Of a stretch of DNA of 41,650 nt, positions 10,524 through 19,381 are shown in pieces. The stretch covers positions 1-41,650 of the forward strand of contig JABARW010000075.1 in assembly GCA_019186845.1 (NCBI GenBank), read 5' to 3'. A program made the translations under genes and the position numbers. The stretch's first letter is position 1. Each line of letters starts with the position of its first letter. The notes under the pieces were generated by a model. That model was not told the DNA's origin. It saw nothing but the letters and a program-made list of their open reading frames with translations, and did not search any database. The stretch comes from Planctomycetota bacterium. Lineage in GTDB: Bacteria > Planctomycetota > UBA8742 > UBA2392.

Positions 10524-11663
10524 CTATTTCCGCGGTTCAAACGCGGCGAGCGCGTCAAACAACCGATCGACATCGGATTCAGCGTTGAACCAATGGGGGC
10601 TGACGCGAATGATGCCCTTGCGCACGCTGGCGACAATGCCCCTTTGAAGCAGGCGCGGCCCCAGCGATTCGTCGGCCAGCTTGCCCTCGCGCAGCAAGCA
10701 CACGATGGGCGCCTGCGCGCCTGCCGGCCAGCTTTCGCCCAGGCAGCCAGTCTTCGCACCTTCACGAATGGTCCTGCCAAGCGCGCGGCCGGCTGCCTCG
10801 ACCTCGGCCGCTCCCACGCGCTGATACAGCTCCAGCGCGGCATCGAACGCGGCTATCTGGATGTAGGGCGGGGCGCCGAGCATGAAGCGGCGGGCTCCGG
10901 GGGCAAGCGGCTGATCGAGCGCGTCGAAGTTGTGGGGCTCGGCGACGCTGAAGAGGCCCAGTGTGTGGGGCGTGAGCTTGTTGAGCGACTCCTCGCGCAC
11001 GTAAAAGATGCCGAGCGTGTCCAGCGCGCAAAACCACTTGCGGGCGGCAAACGTGCCGAAGTCGGCGCCAAGCGCGCCGAAGTCGAGTTGCAGGCAACCC
11101 GCCGATTGCACGAAATCAATGGCCGTCAGCACGCCCATCTTCTTTGCCCCGGCGCAAAGTGTTGACACGTCAAGACAAAAGCCCGTGCGGAAATTCACGT
11201 GGCTGGCCGCGATCAGCCGCGTGCGCGGCGTGCAGGCAGCGAGCAGCTGTTCGGCGAACACGGCGTCGTCGCGCGCGGGCACGAGCACGAGCTTGACGCC
11301 GCGCCGCCTGAGGTCCAGCAGCGGGCGCAGCACGCCAGGGTAGTCGTTCTCCGGCGCAACCACTTCGTCGCCCTCGCGCCAGTCAATGCCGAGCGTGACG
11401 CGCGAAAACGCGTCCGTGGCGTTTGCTAAGAAGACGAACTCCTCGGGCTTGGCGTTGAACACGGTCGCCAGCCGCTTGCGGCAGTTGTTCAACAGTTCGA
11501 TGTAGCGCGGGATTTCAAGTGAGCCGCGCGCGCTGATGCTGCGCAGGTATGCCTCGGCGGCGTCGCCAGCGGGCTTGCACAGCGGGCCACGGTAGGCGGT
11601 GTCGAGGTAAACCAGTTTGCGCGTGGCGGGAAACAGTTCCTCGATTTCGGCGCGCGAGAGCAT
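10524..11663 (-). CDS. Class-V PLP-dependent aminotransferase / cysteine desulfurase-like
   Basis: A 379-aa fold-type-I PLP enzyme. The N-terminal LVYLDTAYRGPL is the usual substrate-pocket start. Other signs are FLANATDAFSRV (cofactor phosphate region), AASHVNFRTG, AIDFVQSAGCLQLD (the PLP-ring Asp and neighbouring Gln), and AARKWFCALDTLGIFYV, where Lys209 fits the Schiff-base lysine (HKW in most relatives; here RKW). It lacks an obvious catalytic-cysteine loop, so true cysteine desulfurase activity is uncertain; isopenicillin-N-epimerase-like or kynureninase-like members are alternatives. The ATG is only 3 nt after the gltX stop, so the two are cotranscribed and probably translationally coupled. 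A terminator-like hairpin follows it. Confidence 0.85.
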   Translation of the reverse strand: MLSRAEIEELFPATRKLVYLDTAYRGPLCKPAGDAAEAYLRSISARGSLEIPRYIELLNNCRKRLATVFNAKPEEFVFLANATDAFSRVTLGIDWREGDEVVAPENDYPGVLRPLLDLRRRGVKLVLVPARDDAVFAEQLLAACTPRTRLIAASHVNFRTGFCLDVSTLCAGAKKMGVLTAIDFVQSAGCLQLDFGALGADFGTFAARKWFCALDTLGIFYVREESLNKLTPHTLGLFSVAEPHNFDALDQPLAPGARRFMLGAPPYIQIAAFDAALELYQRVGAAEVEAAGRALGRTIREGAKTGCLGESWPAGAQAPIVCLLREGKLADESLGPRLLQRGIVASVRKGIIRVSPHWFNAESDVDRLFDALAAFEPRK

Positions 11664-11666
11664 GGT

Positions 11667-13262
11667 TCAGGGCAGCAGGGCAATCGCGCGGTCCAGACGG
11701 CTTAGGGTTTCGCTGGGGCCCAGCACAATCATGCTTTCGATCAAAGGCGGGCTGACCCTGGCGCCGGTGATGGCCACGCGGGCCGGTGCAAAGAAATCTC
11801 CCACCTTCAGCCCCAGGCCTTCGGCGCGGGTGCGGCCCTCGGCGTCGAGGGTTTCCTTGGCGCCGCTTTGGGCGAAGTCGAGGCGGCTTACAATCTCGCG
11901 CATGGCCACCAGGGCCTTCTTGGCGTCGGCCGGGGATGTCTTCTTGCCGGCGAAGTCCTCGGGCTTGAGGGCAAAATCGCTGACGAAGAACATGGGCAGG
12001 TAATCCGCTGCCTCACACAGCGTGTGCAGGCGCTCCGTCACCAGGGGCATGACACTGAGGAACATGCCGCGCTGGTGTTCGTAGGCGCGCATGAGAACGG
12101 GGGCCAGCTCGGCCAGGCGGCGGCTCCAGCGACGGCGCTTCTGTTCGAAGTCCTTGAGGAAGGTGTCCTTGGGTTGCTCTTCCTCGGGCACGTCGGCGAA
12201 CTCGCGCTCGCGTCCCATGAGCAGCTTGACGTGGTTGTAAATGCGTTCAGCCAGGGCTTCGGGCGGCAGGCGCCGGAGATATTCGCCGTTGAGCCATAGC
12301 AGCTTCTCGAGGTTAAAGACGGGCCCCCCGAGGTTGACCTTGTCGAGCGAGAACTCGGACAGGAAGCTGTCGTAGCTGAAGATCTCGACGTCATTGGGCA
12401 TGGAAAAACCCATGAGCGAGAGGAAATTCACCAGGGCCTCAGGCATGAAACCGGCGTCGCGGTACCAGAGCAGGCTCGTGGGGTTCTTGCGCTTGGAAAT
12501 CTTGCTCTTGTCCTTGTTGCGCAGCAGAGGCATGTGGGCAAAAACGGGCTCCTGCCAGCCAAAGGCCTTGTACAGCTCGTGGTGCAGGGGCAAAGACGCG
12601 ATCCATTCCTCGGCGCGGATCACATGGGTGATGCCCATGGCGTGATCGTCCACGATGTTGGCCAGGTGGTAGGTGGGGAATCCGTCAGACTTGAGCAGCA
12701 CGGCATCCTGCTGGTCGCTGGCGGGAAAGCTCACGCTGCCGCGGAACTTGTCCGCGACCACGATGTCGCCCTCGCGCGGCATCTTGAGGCGGATGACATA
12801 GGGTTTGCCCTCGCGCTCGTTGCGGGCCACCTCTTCTGGCGACAAAGAGCGGCACAGCCCGTCGTAGCCCTGATGCTTGGACTTCTCGGCCTGCTGGATC
12901 TTGCGCAGGGCCTCAAGGCGCTCGTTGGTGCAGAAGCACTTGTAGGCCTTGCCCGACGCGACGAGTTGTTCGGCCGCATCCTTGTACAGGGGCAGGCGCT
13001 CGCTCTGGCGGTAGGGGCCCACGGGCCCGCCGACGTCGGGGCCTTCATGGTAGTTCAGGCCCAGCCAGCGGAGGGCCTCAAAGATCTGCTTTTCGCTGTC
13101 GGCGACGTAGCGGGTGCGGTCGGTGTCCTCGATGCGCAGAAGGAACTGGCCGTCGGTCTTGTCGGCCAGGGCCTTGTTGAAAAGGGCCATGTAGGCGGTG
13201 CCTACGTGAGGGTCACCGGTGGGGGAGGGTGCAATGCGAACGCGCGCGGGTTGATCGGCCAT
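11667..13262 (-). CDS. gltX: Glutamyl-tRNA synthetase
   Basis: A class I aminoacyl-tRNA synthetase that charges tRNA-Glu (531 aa from the start chosen). The N-terminal RIAPSPTGDPHVGTAY carries the HIGH-equivalent HVGT (19-22). LLRIEDTDRTR follows, then a CFC ... YDGLC set of cysteines like the zinc-binding insertion of bacterial GluRS, and the KMSKS-equivalent KISKR (254-258). The C-terminal anticodon-binding helical region is complete. The frame is open 10 codons further upstream (to 13292), but ATG 13262 starts MADQPARVRIAPSP, the normal N-terminus, and the longer version would overlap the TATACT box at 13275-13280. Neither start has a good Shine-Dalgarno, consistent with an almost leaderless message. 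Confidence 0.96.
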   Translation of the reverse strand: MADQPARVRIAPSPTGDPHVGTAYMALFNKALADKTDGQFLLRIEDTDRTRYVADSEKQIFEALRWLGLNYHEGPDVGGPVGPYRQSERLPLYKDAAEQLVASGKAYKCFCTNERLEALRKIQQAEKSKHQGYDGLCRSLSPEEVARNEREGKPYVIRLKMPREGDIVVADKFRGSVSFPASDQQDAVLLKSDGFPTYHLANIVDDHAMGITHVIRAEEWIASLPLHHELYKAFGWQEPVFAHMPLLRNKDKSKISKRKNPTSLLWYRDAGFMPEALVNFLSLMGFSMPNDVEIFSYDSFLSEFSLDKVNLGGPVFNLEKLLWLNGEYLRRLPPEALAERIYNHVKLLMGREREFADVPEEEQPKDTFLKDFEQKRRRWSRRLAELAPVLMRAYEHQRGMFLSVMPLVTERLHTLCEAADYLPMFFVSDFALKPEDFAGKKTSPADAKKALVAMREIVSRLDFAQSGAKETLDAEGRTRAEGLGLKVGDFFAPARVAITGARVSPPLIESMIVLGPSETLSRLDRAIALLP

Positions 13263-13274
13263 AAGGCGGGCAAG

Positions 13275-13280
13275 AGTATA
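13275..13280 (-). promoter_or_regulatory. Possible -10 (TATACT) of gltX
   Basis: TATACT on the minus strand lies 12 nt before ATG 13262. Initiation about 7 nt downstream would leave a 5' leader of only about 5 nt. The -35 region is poor. Confidence 0.3.
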
Positions 13281-13546
13281 AACCGGAGGCATTCGCGCCA
13301 GTCAGAGCGTCAGGCAGCCTGATTTCCGCGGCCCCGGCCCATGGCCTTTGCAGGTTCCGGGGCGCCCAACCCCAGGCGCCACCCATCTCCGGGACAAGCC
13401 GTCCCATGGCCGCGCTGGACTTGGCAAAACTGTCGCATGAAACCTTGCGCTTAGGGCATAAAGAAGCCACACTTAATGCCCAAATCAGACAATTCGGCGT
13501 GCGAGCGTTTGACTTGCTTGGGGGCTGGCCGAACGCGGAGAACACT

Positions 13547-14086
13547 ATGCGCAAGGCACTGATCCTTTCAGTGGCCGCGATGTGCGTCCTTTGTGGCGGC
13601 GTTGCGGGCGTTTTGGCGTCGGGCGATCAAGATGTAGTTCACAGCAGCCGATTGCCGGTGCTGCCGGACAAGTCGGCTTTGCCCAAGGACGAGGCTTTGG
13701 CCCCCGAGGTTCTCAAACCTCTGGGCGAACCCTCTCCCAAGGCCGAGGACACTACTTTCCCCATGACCAATGCCACGCCGCAAGGCCTCATTGAGGGAAT
13801 CTTCGCGGCGCGGGCGCGGGGCGACAAAGCCTGGCTGGCCCGCACGCTCGAAAGCCTGGCCGGCCGGACCGAACTGACGCAGGACGATCTCCAGGCGGGC
13901 TGGCGCCAGTACCTCTGGCACCCGGAACTCTGGGACAAGCTGGAAGCGGCGCACCGCGCGGAACCGGCTCGCTTCGACGAAGCGGGTGACCGGGCGCGGG
14001 TCACGTTCAACGTGGGCGGCAACGCGGGAGAGATCTTCATCCAGCTCGTTCGCGTTGAAGGCGCGTGGTACCTGCTGGGCGCTTAG
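13547..14086 (+). CDS. Small exported protein of unknown function
   Basis: A 179-aa protein. CGGAG at 13536-13540 places the start at ATG 13547, giving MRKALILSVAAMCVLCGGVA as a signal peptide or membrane anchor; the frame remains open upstream to 13406 but that extension is charged and lacks a ribosome site. After a Pro/Ala-rich linker, the C-terminal about 105 residues (TPQGLIEGIFAARARGDKAW, then RARVTFNVGG and IFIQLVRVEGAWYLLGA) have the helix-then-beta-sheet look and the terminal W-Y/L of NTF2/SnoaL-like domains, but I cannot confirm it. The hydrolase gene follows after 42 nt on the same strand and may be cotranscribed. Confidence 0.75.
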   Translation: MRKALILSVAAMCVLCGGVAGVLASGDQDVVHSSRLPVLPDKSALPKDEALAPEVLKPLGEPSPKAEDTTFPMTNATPQGLIEGIFAARARGDKAWLARTLESLAGRTELTQDDLQAGWRQYLWHPELWDKLEAAHRAEPARFDEAGDRARVTFNVGGNAGEIFIQLVRVEGAWYLLGA

Positions 14087-14128
14087 CGTCTGGCTCACAC
14101 AACTCACCAGTATCCCTGAGGAAGCCCC

Positions 14129-17100
14129 ATGAATTCCAGGTCAGTTTCCCGCGCTTTGAGCGCGTTGATGTTGCTGGCGGCGGTGGCAGGTGTGTCTGTC
14201 TATGGCGTCTCCTGTGACGGCGGCGGCGGCAGCGGCAGCGTCTTCACCGGCCTTGGCGGCGGCGGAGGCGGGGTGGTGCAGCAGCCCTACGACATCCAGG
14301 TTGTCGCCCTGCCCGTCAACGGCATTCAGGTCAACCGCGCCTTTGCCGTGACTGTCAACTTCCTTGTGCCCGGCACCAGCACGCCCATGAGCGTGTCCGG
14401 CGTCGAAACACTGACGCTGACCAAGGCCTCGGGCCCCGGCAACCTTGTGGGCAGCTTTGTGTCGGCCGGCAACGGAACCTCTACGCTGACCTTCAACAAC
14501 GTGGTGCTGGACACGATTGGCTCGTACACGCTGCAGGTCAACGGGCCCAAAGCCACGGCCGCAGGCATATCGGCTTCCTTTAATGTGGGCGCGCAGATGG
14601 ATCTGCGCTTCACGGCCATTCCGTCCGGCACCGTATACCGCCCGCGCACGTTCACCGTGGCCGTCAGCACGGTGGACCCCGGCACGCTGGCCCCGGTTGT
14701 TCCGTCCTACCCGGTCGATGTCACGGTGGCGCGCAATCCCGGCACGGGCAGCGGCACCCTCAGTGGCACGCTGATGCAGACCATTTCGGGTTCCAGCTCC
14801 GCGGTGTTCTCGGGCCTCAGCTACTCCGTGAACGAGACCATCTCGCTGCAGGCTTCTTCACCGGGTTTCAGCACGGTCACCTCGGGCACGATCACGTTTG
14901 ACTCGCTGGTGCTGGTCAACCCCACGGTTTCGGCCTCGCCCCTGGTCAATGGCAGCTTCTCGGTAAGCGCCACCATCAACAGCGCCACCAGCGGCACACC
15001 TGTGGCGATTACGCCGGCCATCACGGTGTCTCTCACGGTGGCTTCCGGCGGCGGCACCCTCAGCGGCACCACCAGCGCAGCCAGCTCCGGCAGCACGGTG
15101 ACCATCAACGGCGCGCGCTACGACAACGCGGGGCCGGCCACCTTCACGCTCAGCTCGACGGAGGCCAGCAGCGTCACGACCAACCCCATTACGTTCCTTT
15201 ATAACTTTTCGGTGTCGGCCACGGGCGCCACGGCCGTCGTCATCAACAGCGCCTGGAGCCCCTTCAACTTCCAGGTGCGCGACGCGCTCAACAACCTGTT
15301 CACGGGCGCGATTTCGTCGCTGAGCTGGCAGGTGGTCAACCGCACCACGGCGGCCGTCGTGCAGTCCAGCACCGCGGCTTTCTCAGGCGGAACCGCCCAG
15401 GTGACCCCTTCGCCTATCGGCACGGCGGGCGGCTACCGGCTTGAAGGCACCTTCGCGACTCCGGCCCACACGCCCACGACGGTGACCATCGACATTGACG
15501 TCATCTCCTACACACTGGTGGACCAGCCCGGGCCCTTTGTCGTGCTGAAGTCCGTACGGGTGGGTTCGAACTACTCTGACAGCCTGGTGGGCAACCCCAC
15601 GGCGGACCGGCCCTGGGGGTCCTTCGCGCTTGCCGGCACCACCACGGGCACGGCGGGCACCTTTGGCGTGCTCTCCGGCACGCTGCCCCCCGGCCTTTCG
15701 CTCGACGGCACCAACGGCACCATCAATGGCGTGCCCAGCACCGCGGGCTCGTACCAGTTCACCGTTTACGCGCGCCAGACCGGCGGCACCACGGCCCAAC
15801 CCCTGCGCTGCCTGCTCGACGTGTTCAGTGCCAACGAATCCGAGATTCCGGCCACCGCGCCCAACTTCCGCAGTGCGGGCACCGTTGCGGTGCAGAACTT
15901 CACGATTCTGCCCTCCACCGGTGCCACGCCGGTGACCACGGCCTACCTCGACATCCTCTACAGCACGACCTCCACCTACGACGGCGTCACGCGCCAGACC
16001 ACCGCGCGCATCTGGGCGCCCGACCTCTCCACCATCACCACTCCCGCGCCCCTGTTCGTGATGCACCGCGGACGCGGCTTCCATTTCCGCGAGTACAACA
16101 ACCTCGGGGCGCACCTGGCCAGCTACGGCATCATCACCGTCAGTGTCGAGGATGCCTTCAGCTTCTATGCCCCCAGTTCGACGCCTGTCACCTCCACCTA
16201 TCGCTCGCCCTACAGCACCTACGATTCGGGCTACTACACGGCGGGCATGCAGTCCGGAGGCGCTTTCCAGGAGGCCACCCAGGACTTCATGCTGCTGCTC
16301 AACCAGGCCGCGACGGGCACCATCTCCGGCACCATGCTCGCCGGATATACCTCCACGGCCACGTTGACGGCGCCTTCCTCGGCACCCTTCGTGGGCAAGA
16401 TTGACCCGCAGAAGGTGTTCATCGGCGGCCACTCACGCGGCGGCGGCGCCACGCACGCCAGCCACGTCCGCAACTTCAACAACAAGGCCCGCGGCATGAT
16501 CTACTTCATGCCCTTTGACCTGCGCTATGACACCAACACCGTCGCCGGCGTCACGGGCCTCAGCGGCAGTGACGCGGGCGGCAGCCCCACTTCGTGGAGC
16601 TTTGCCATCCGCGCCATCCCCACGCTGCAGCCGCGCCTGCCTTCCCTGATTCTGGCGGCAGAGCGTGACGGCGACCTGGTGTATCCGTTTGCTGACCAGT
16701 ACGGCGACCGCAGCGTGGGCCCGGCCACGCAGGTCACCGTCTTTGGCGCCAACCACAACCAGACGGGCGACGCCCACGCCAATGACGGCTCGCCCTACAT
16801 CACGGCCCCGGAACAGAAGGCGAGGCTGTGGCACCTGGTGACGGCGTTCATCAAGCGCTACTCCGACGCCGACGGCCGCTATCTCGACGGCGTGCTGTTC
16901 GCCGACATGTGGACCAACGGGGACACCACCCGCGCCCACTACGGCATCAACAGCTGGCGCAACATGGCCGAACGCATCCTGATTGATGACTTCCAGGACG
17001 CCAACACGGCCACGAACCTGCGCGGCGGTGCCAACAGCTTCACTGGCGGTTCGCGCTCGGAGGCCTCAATCTTCTCCAGCCTCGGCAACATGGCGTCGCT

Positions 17101-17503
17101 GGGCATCCGCCACAACATCATGACCATTCCCAGCGGCACCAACTGCACCTACCAGACGAACTTCACGGCTCAGGACGTCAACGCGTGCCGCCGCGTCATC
17201 TTCCGCCTGGGCCAGACCTCGACGGAAGGATACGACTGGGTGACGGTGAGAGTCCGCCTGACGGATTCCACCAACGCCACCTCGCTGGTGACGATCTGGG
17301 ACCGCGCCGCGCCCAGCACCACCTACCTGCCGGACTACAACGGCGCACAGCCCTACTACAACCGTTTCGTGGAGGCCCAGATTCCGCTCTCGGCGTTCAC
17401 GGGCGTGAACAAGGCGAGCATCACGCGCATCGAGATCGTCATGGAACCCACGACGTTCACGGGTACGCGCCAGATCTACATGGATGACCTGCGCTTTGAG
17501 TAG
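14129..17503 (+). CDS. Large secreted modular alpha/beta hydrolase with Ig-like and C-terminal binding modules
   Basis: A 1124-aa exported protein. ATG with GAGGAAG 5 nt upstream. The N-terminus is hydrophobic, ending in YGVSCDGGGGSG, possibly a non-canonical lipobox with Cys29. Residues about 50-470 are Ser/Thr-rich Ig-like repeats. A putative-Ig (He_PIG) module follows with GTLPPGLSLDGTNGTINGVP. From about 600 to 910 comes an alpha/beta hydrolase: PLFVMHRGRGFHF (oxyanion region), nucleophile elbow FIGGHSRGGGA with Ser769, acid in AAERDGDLVYP (Asp847 or Asp849), and His876 in FGANHNQTGD. This resembles chlorophyllase / dienelactone / polyester-hydrolase relatives. The last about 170 residues (ILIDDFQDANTAT to IYMDDLRFE) look like a galactose-binding or CIA30-type jelly roll. 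Substrate unknown, probably an extracellular ester or polymer. A strong terminator follows. Confidence 0.82.
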   Translation: MNSRSVSRALSALMLLAAVAGVSVYGVSCDGGGGSGSVFTGLGGGGGGVVQQPYDIQVVALPVNGIQVNRAFAVTVNFLVPGTSTPMSVSGVETLTLTKASGPGNLVGSFVSAGNGTSTLTFNNVVLDTIGSYTLQVNGPKATAAGISASFNVGAQMDLRFTAIPSGTVYRPRTFTVAVSTVDPGTLAPVVPSYPVDVTVARNPGTGSGTLSGTLMQTISGSSSAVFSGLSYSVNETISLQASSPGFSTVTSGTITFDSLVLVNPTVSASPLVNGSFSVSATINSATSGTPVAITPAITVSLTVASGGGTLSGTTSAASSGSTVTINGARYDNAGPATFTLSSTEASSVTTNPITFLYNFSVSATGATAVVINSAWSPFNFQVRDALNNLFTGAISSLSWQVVNRTTAAVVQSSTAAFSGGTAQVTPSPIGTAGGYRLEGTFATPAHTPTTVTIDIDVISYTLVDQPGPFVVLKSVRVGSNYSDSLVGNPTADRPWGSFALAGTTTGTAGTFGVLSGTLPPGLSLDGTNGTINGVPSTAGSYQFTVYARQTGGTTAQPLRCLLDVFSANESEIPATAPNFRSAGTVAVQNFTILPSTGATPVTTAYLDILYSTTSTYDGVTRQTTARIWAPDLSTITTPAPLFVMHRGRGFHFREYNNLGAHLASYGIITVSVEDAFSFYAPSSTPVTSTYRSPYSTYDSGYYTAGMQSGGAFQEATQDFMLLLNQAATGTISGTMLAGYTSTATLTAPSSAPFVGKIDPQKVFIGGHSRGGGATHASHVRNFNNKARGMIYFMPFDLRYDTNTVAGVTGLSGSDAGGSPTSWSFAIRAIPTLQPRLPSLILAAERDGDLVYPFADQYGDRSVGPATQVTVFGANHNQTGDAHANDGSPYITAPEQKARLWHLVTAFIKRYSDADGRYLDGVLFADMWTNGDTTRAHYGINSWRNMAERILIDDFQDANTATNLRGGANSFTGGSRSEASIFSSLGNMASLGIRHNIMTIPSGTNCTYQTNFTAQDVNACRRVIFRLGQTSTEGYDWVTVRVRLTDSTNATSLVTIWDRAAPSTTYLPDYNGAQPYYNRFVEAQIPLSAFTGVNKASITRIEIVMEPTTFTGTRQIYMDDLRFE

Positions 17504-17524
17504 CCTGCTCCGCAAGACCCCAGG

Positions 17525-17553
17525 CCCGCCGCGCCCGCGGCGGGTTCTGGTTT
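17525..17553 (+). terminator. Intrinsic terminator after the hydrolase gene
   Basis: CCCGCCGC-GCCC-GCGGCGGG is a perfect 8-bp stem with a tetraloop at 17525-17544, followed by TTCTGGTTT. It begins 21 nt after the stop and lies between convergent genes. Confidence 0.7.
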
Positions 17554-17562
17554 AACTGCTGC

Positions 17563-18126
17563 TCATGCTTCGCCGGCGACCGTCCTTGCCAGGTTGCTGC
17601 GCGCCTGGGACTCCAGCTGCCGGCCCCAGGGCGTGTAGTAGATGCGCTCGCGCTGGAGCCACTGTGAAAAGAAACGGGCGCGGCCCTGGCGCCACTGGGC
17701 GTCATCGACAAAGGCGTATTCGCGGCGGATCAAGGCTCCGATCTTCAAATAGCCCTCCCACGGCAGGGCCAGAGTCTGGAGATCGGCATCGATGACGGCC
17801 TGGCTCAGGGCGATGCTTGGCACGTGGTGTTTGGTGTCAAGTACGATGCGCTCCACACGCGCAATGAAGGATTCGTCTTTACCCTCGGCGCGCAGCATGG
17901 CTGCTGCCAGCGCGGCGCTTTTCTCTTCGTTGTCGGACGCCCGTGGGTCGTAGACGGCGTCATGGAACCAGACAGCGAGAATCTGCTCGTCGGCAAGGGC
18001 GTGGCCTTCGCTCCTGGCTGCAACGGCCGTACCTTCAAGCATGTGGGCGATGTGTTCGAGCGTGTGGTAGTGGCGGTGCGGCTCGAGGTAACGCCGCGTC
18101 AACTCCAGCAGAATGGAGGAAGACAT
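17563..18126 (-). CDS. HD-domain metal-dependent phosphohydrolase
   Basis: A 187-aa protein of the predicted HD-superfamily phosphohydrolase type (COG4339-like). Metal-binding motifs are visible in order: HRHYHTLEHIAHML, then AVWFHDAVYDPRASDNEEKS with the HD pair, later DTKHHV, then VIDADLQTLALP supplying the final Asp. Substrate unknown; relatives hydrolyse nucleotides. It starts 12 nt after the stop of the upstream Ser/Thr kinase with GGGGG upstream of the ATG, so the two form an operon. No nucleotide-binding regulatory domain is present, so a role in nucleotide second-messenger turnover is only a guess. Confidence 0.85.
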   Translation of the reverse strand: MSSSILLELTRRYLEPHRHYHTLEHIAHMLEGTAVAARSEGHALADEQILAVWFHDAVYDPRASDNEEKSAALAAAMLRAEGKDESFIARVERIVLDTKHHVPSIALSQAVIDADLQTLALPWEGYLKIGALIRREYAFVDDAQWRQGRARFFSQWLQRERIYYTPWGRQLESQARSNLARTVAGEA

Positions 18127-18138
18127 GGTGCCCCCGGC

Positions 18139-19290
18139 TCAATGGTGGCCGCGATCGGTGGGGCGCTTGGGCCCCCGCGGCAGGGGCCTGCCCGTGGGGC
18201 GCTGGGGCGAGGGAATGCCGCCCTCGGCTTCGCGCTCGCGGCGGCGCGCCTCGAGCTCGGCCTGGCCAAGCGGTTTGGTGAAACTGCCGACGTCCTCCGG
18301 GCGCGTCAGCACCGCCGAGTTCAGGGCGCGGCGCACGGCTTCGTCGGCTCCGGAGTCAAAGCCCGCGCTGTCGGGGCCGTGGCCGGGGTCCGTGGAGGTG
18401 CTCAACCCGCCCTTGAGCGGCGCTGTGCTGTCGAGGCCGGCGGCGCGCAGGGCGTCGCGAGCCTTCTTGAGCACGGCCAGGACCGCCGCGATGTTGGGCA
18501 GCCGGCGGCGCGGGTCTTTGGCGGTCATGGCCACGATGGCTTCGCGCAGTTCGCGCGGCAGCTTCTTGAAGTGTTCATCGGGCATGGGCAACGGGTCGTT
18601 GATGGCCGCCATGAGCACGGCCATGGGCGTGGGGCCGTCAAAGGGCAGTGTGCCGGTGAGGAACTGCCACAGCGTGATGCCCAGCGCGTAAATGTCGACG
18701 CGCTCGTCGATGTCCATGCTCTTGATCTGCTCGGGTGCCATGTAGTGGGGCGTGCCCAGCACCTGGTTGGAGAGCGTCAGGGCCGTGGTGGTCTGGAGCG
18801 AGCGCGCCAGGCCGAAGTCAGTGACTTTGACCTTGCCGTCACGCCCGATCATGATGTTGGCGGGTTTGATATCGCGGTGAATCACGCCCTGCGCGTGGGC
18901 TTCGCCCAGGGCGCGGGCCACGAAGCCGGCGATGTTGATGGCGCGCATGGGCGAGAAACGGCCCTCGTGCTGCAGCAGGCGCTGGGCGTCCACGCCCTCC
19001 ACGTACTCCATGACCAGGTAATACACGCCGTTCTGGTAGCCGACGTCCAACGTGCGCACGATGTTGGGGTGTTGCAGCTTGCCCGAAAGCCGCGCCTCGC
19101 GCAGAAAGCGTTCGACCAGCTCCTTGCGGCCCACGAACAGGTCCGGCAGCAGCTTGACGGCCACCTTCATGTCCAGGCCCGGGTGGTAGCCCAGATAGAC
19201 AGCACCCATGCCGCCGCGGCCAAGGATGCCCTTGACCACGACGTTGCCGAACTGCTGGCCAATGATGGGATCGGACTCGGTTTCCGCCAT
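18139..19290 (-). CDS. Soluble Hanks-type Ser/Thr protein kinase
   Basis: A 383-aa kinase with all catalytic elements: glycine loop GRGGMGAVYLGY (24-35), VAVKLL (Lys46), FLREARLSGKLQHPNIV (C-helix Glu), catalytic loop IHRDIKPANIM (Asp140), VTDFGLAR, GTPHYMAPEQ and DIYALGITLWQFLTG. The kinase domain fills residues about 14-285. The remaining about 100 residues are low-complexity, rich in Ala, Arg, Pro and Gly, with no membrane segment, so the enzyme is cytosolic, unlike the other kinase in this window. CATAAT at 19316-19321 (minus) could be its -10. The HD phosphohydrolase gene follows 12 nt downstream and is the best candidate partner. Confidence 0.95.
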   Translation of the reverse strand: MAETESDPIIGQQFGNVVVKGILGRGGMGAVYLGYHPGLDMKVAVKLLPDLFVGRKELVERFLREARLSGKLQHPNIVRTLDVGYQNGVYYLVMEYVEGVDAQRLLQHEGRFSPMRAINIAGFVARALGEAHAQGVIHRDIKPANIMIGRDGKVKVTDFGLARSLQTTTALTLSNQVLGTPHYMAPEQIKSMDIDERVDIYALGITLWQFLTGTLPFDGPTPMAVLMAAINDPLPMPDEHFKKLPRELREAIVAMTAKDPRRRLPNIAAVLAVLKKARDALRAAGLDSTAPLKGGLSTSTDPGHGPDSAGFDSGADEAVRRALNSAVLTRPEDVGSFTKPLGQAELEARRREREAEGGIPSPQRPTGRPLPRGPKRPTDRGHH

Positions 19291-19322
19291 GACTGCGTGC
19301 CCGGTAGGAGCCTGGATTATGC

Positions 19323-19359
19323 GACAAGCAAGACCGCCTGCACAGTGGCTTGCAGGCGG
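19323..19359 (-). terminator. Terminator of the acyl-CoA dehydrogenase gene
   Basis: On the minus strand CCGCCTGCA-8 nt-TGCAGGCGG (9-bp perfect stem) lies 22 nt after the dehydrogenase stop and is followed by TCTTGCTTGT. With the promoter at 20572-20600, this makes the dehydrogenase a single-gene unit. Confidence 0.6.
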
Positions 19360-19381
19360 CGTTTGAAAACTTCCCGTAGTG

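Noticed and set aside
13422..13437. TGGCAAAACTGTCGCA upstream of the small exported protein as a sigma-54 promoter
   Set aside because: Spacing GG-N10-GC is right but only about 9 of 12 positions match, it lies more than 100 nt from the start, and such matches are expected by chance in this G+C-rich sequence.
15383..16432. Leftward open frame opposite the secreted hydrolase
   Set aside because: The protein is Gly/Arg/Val-rich with no motif, in the typical shadow phase of a G+C-rich gene, and no ribosome site was found.
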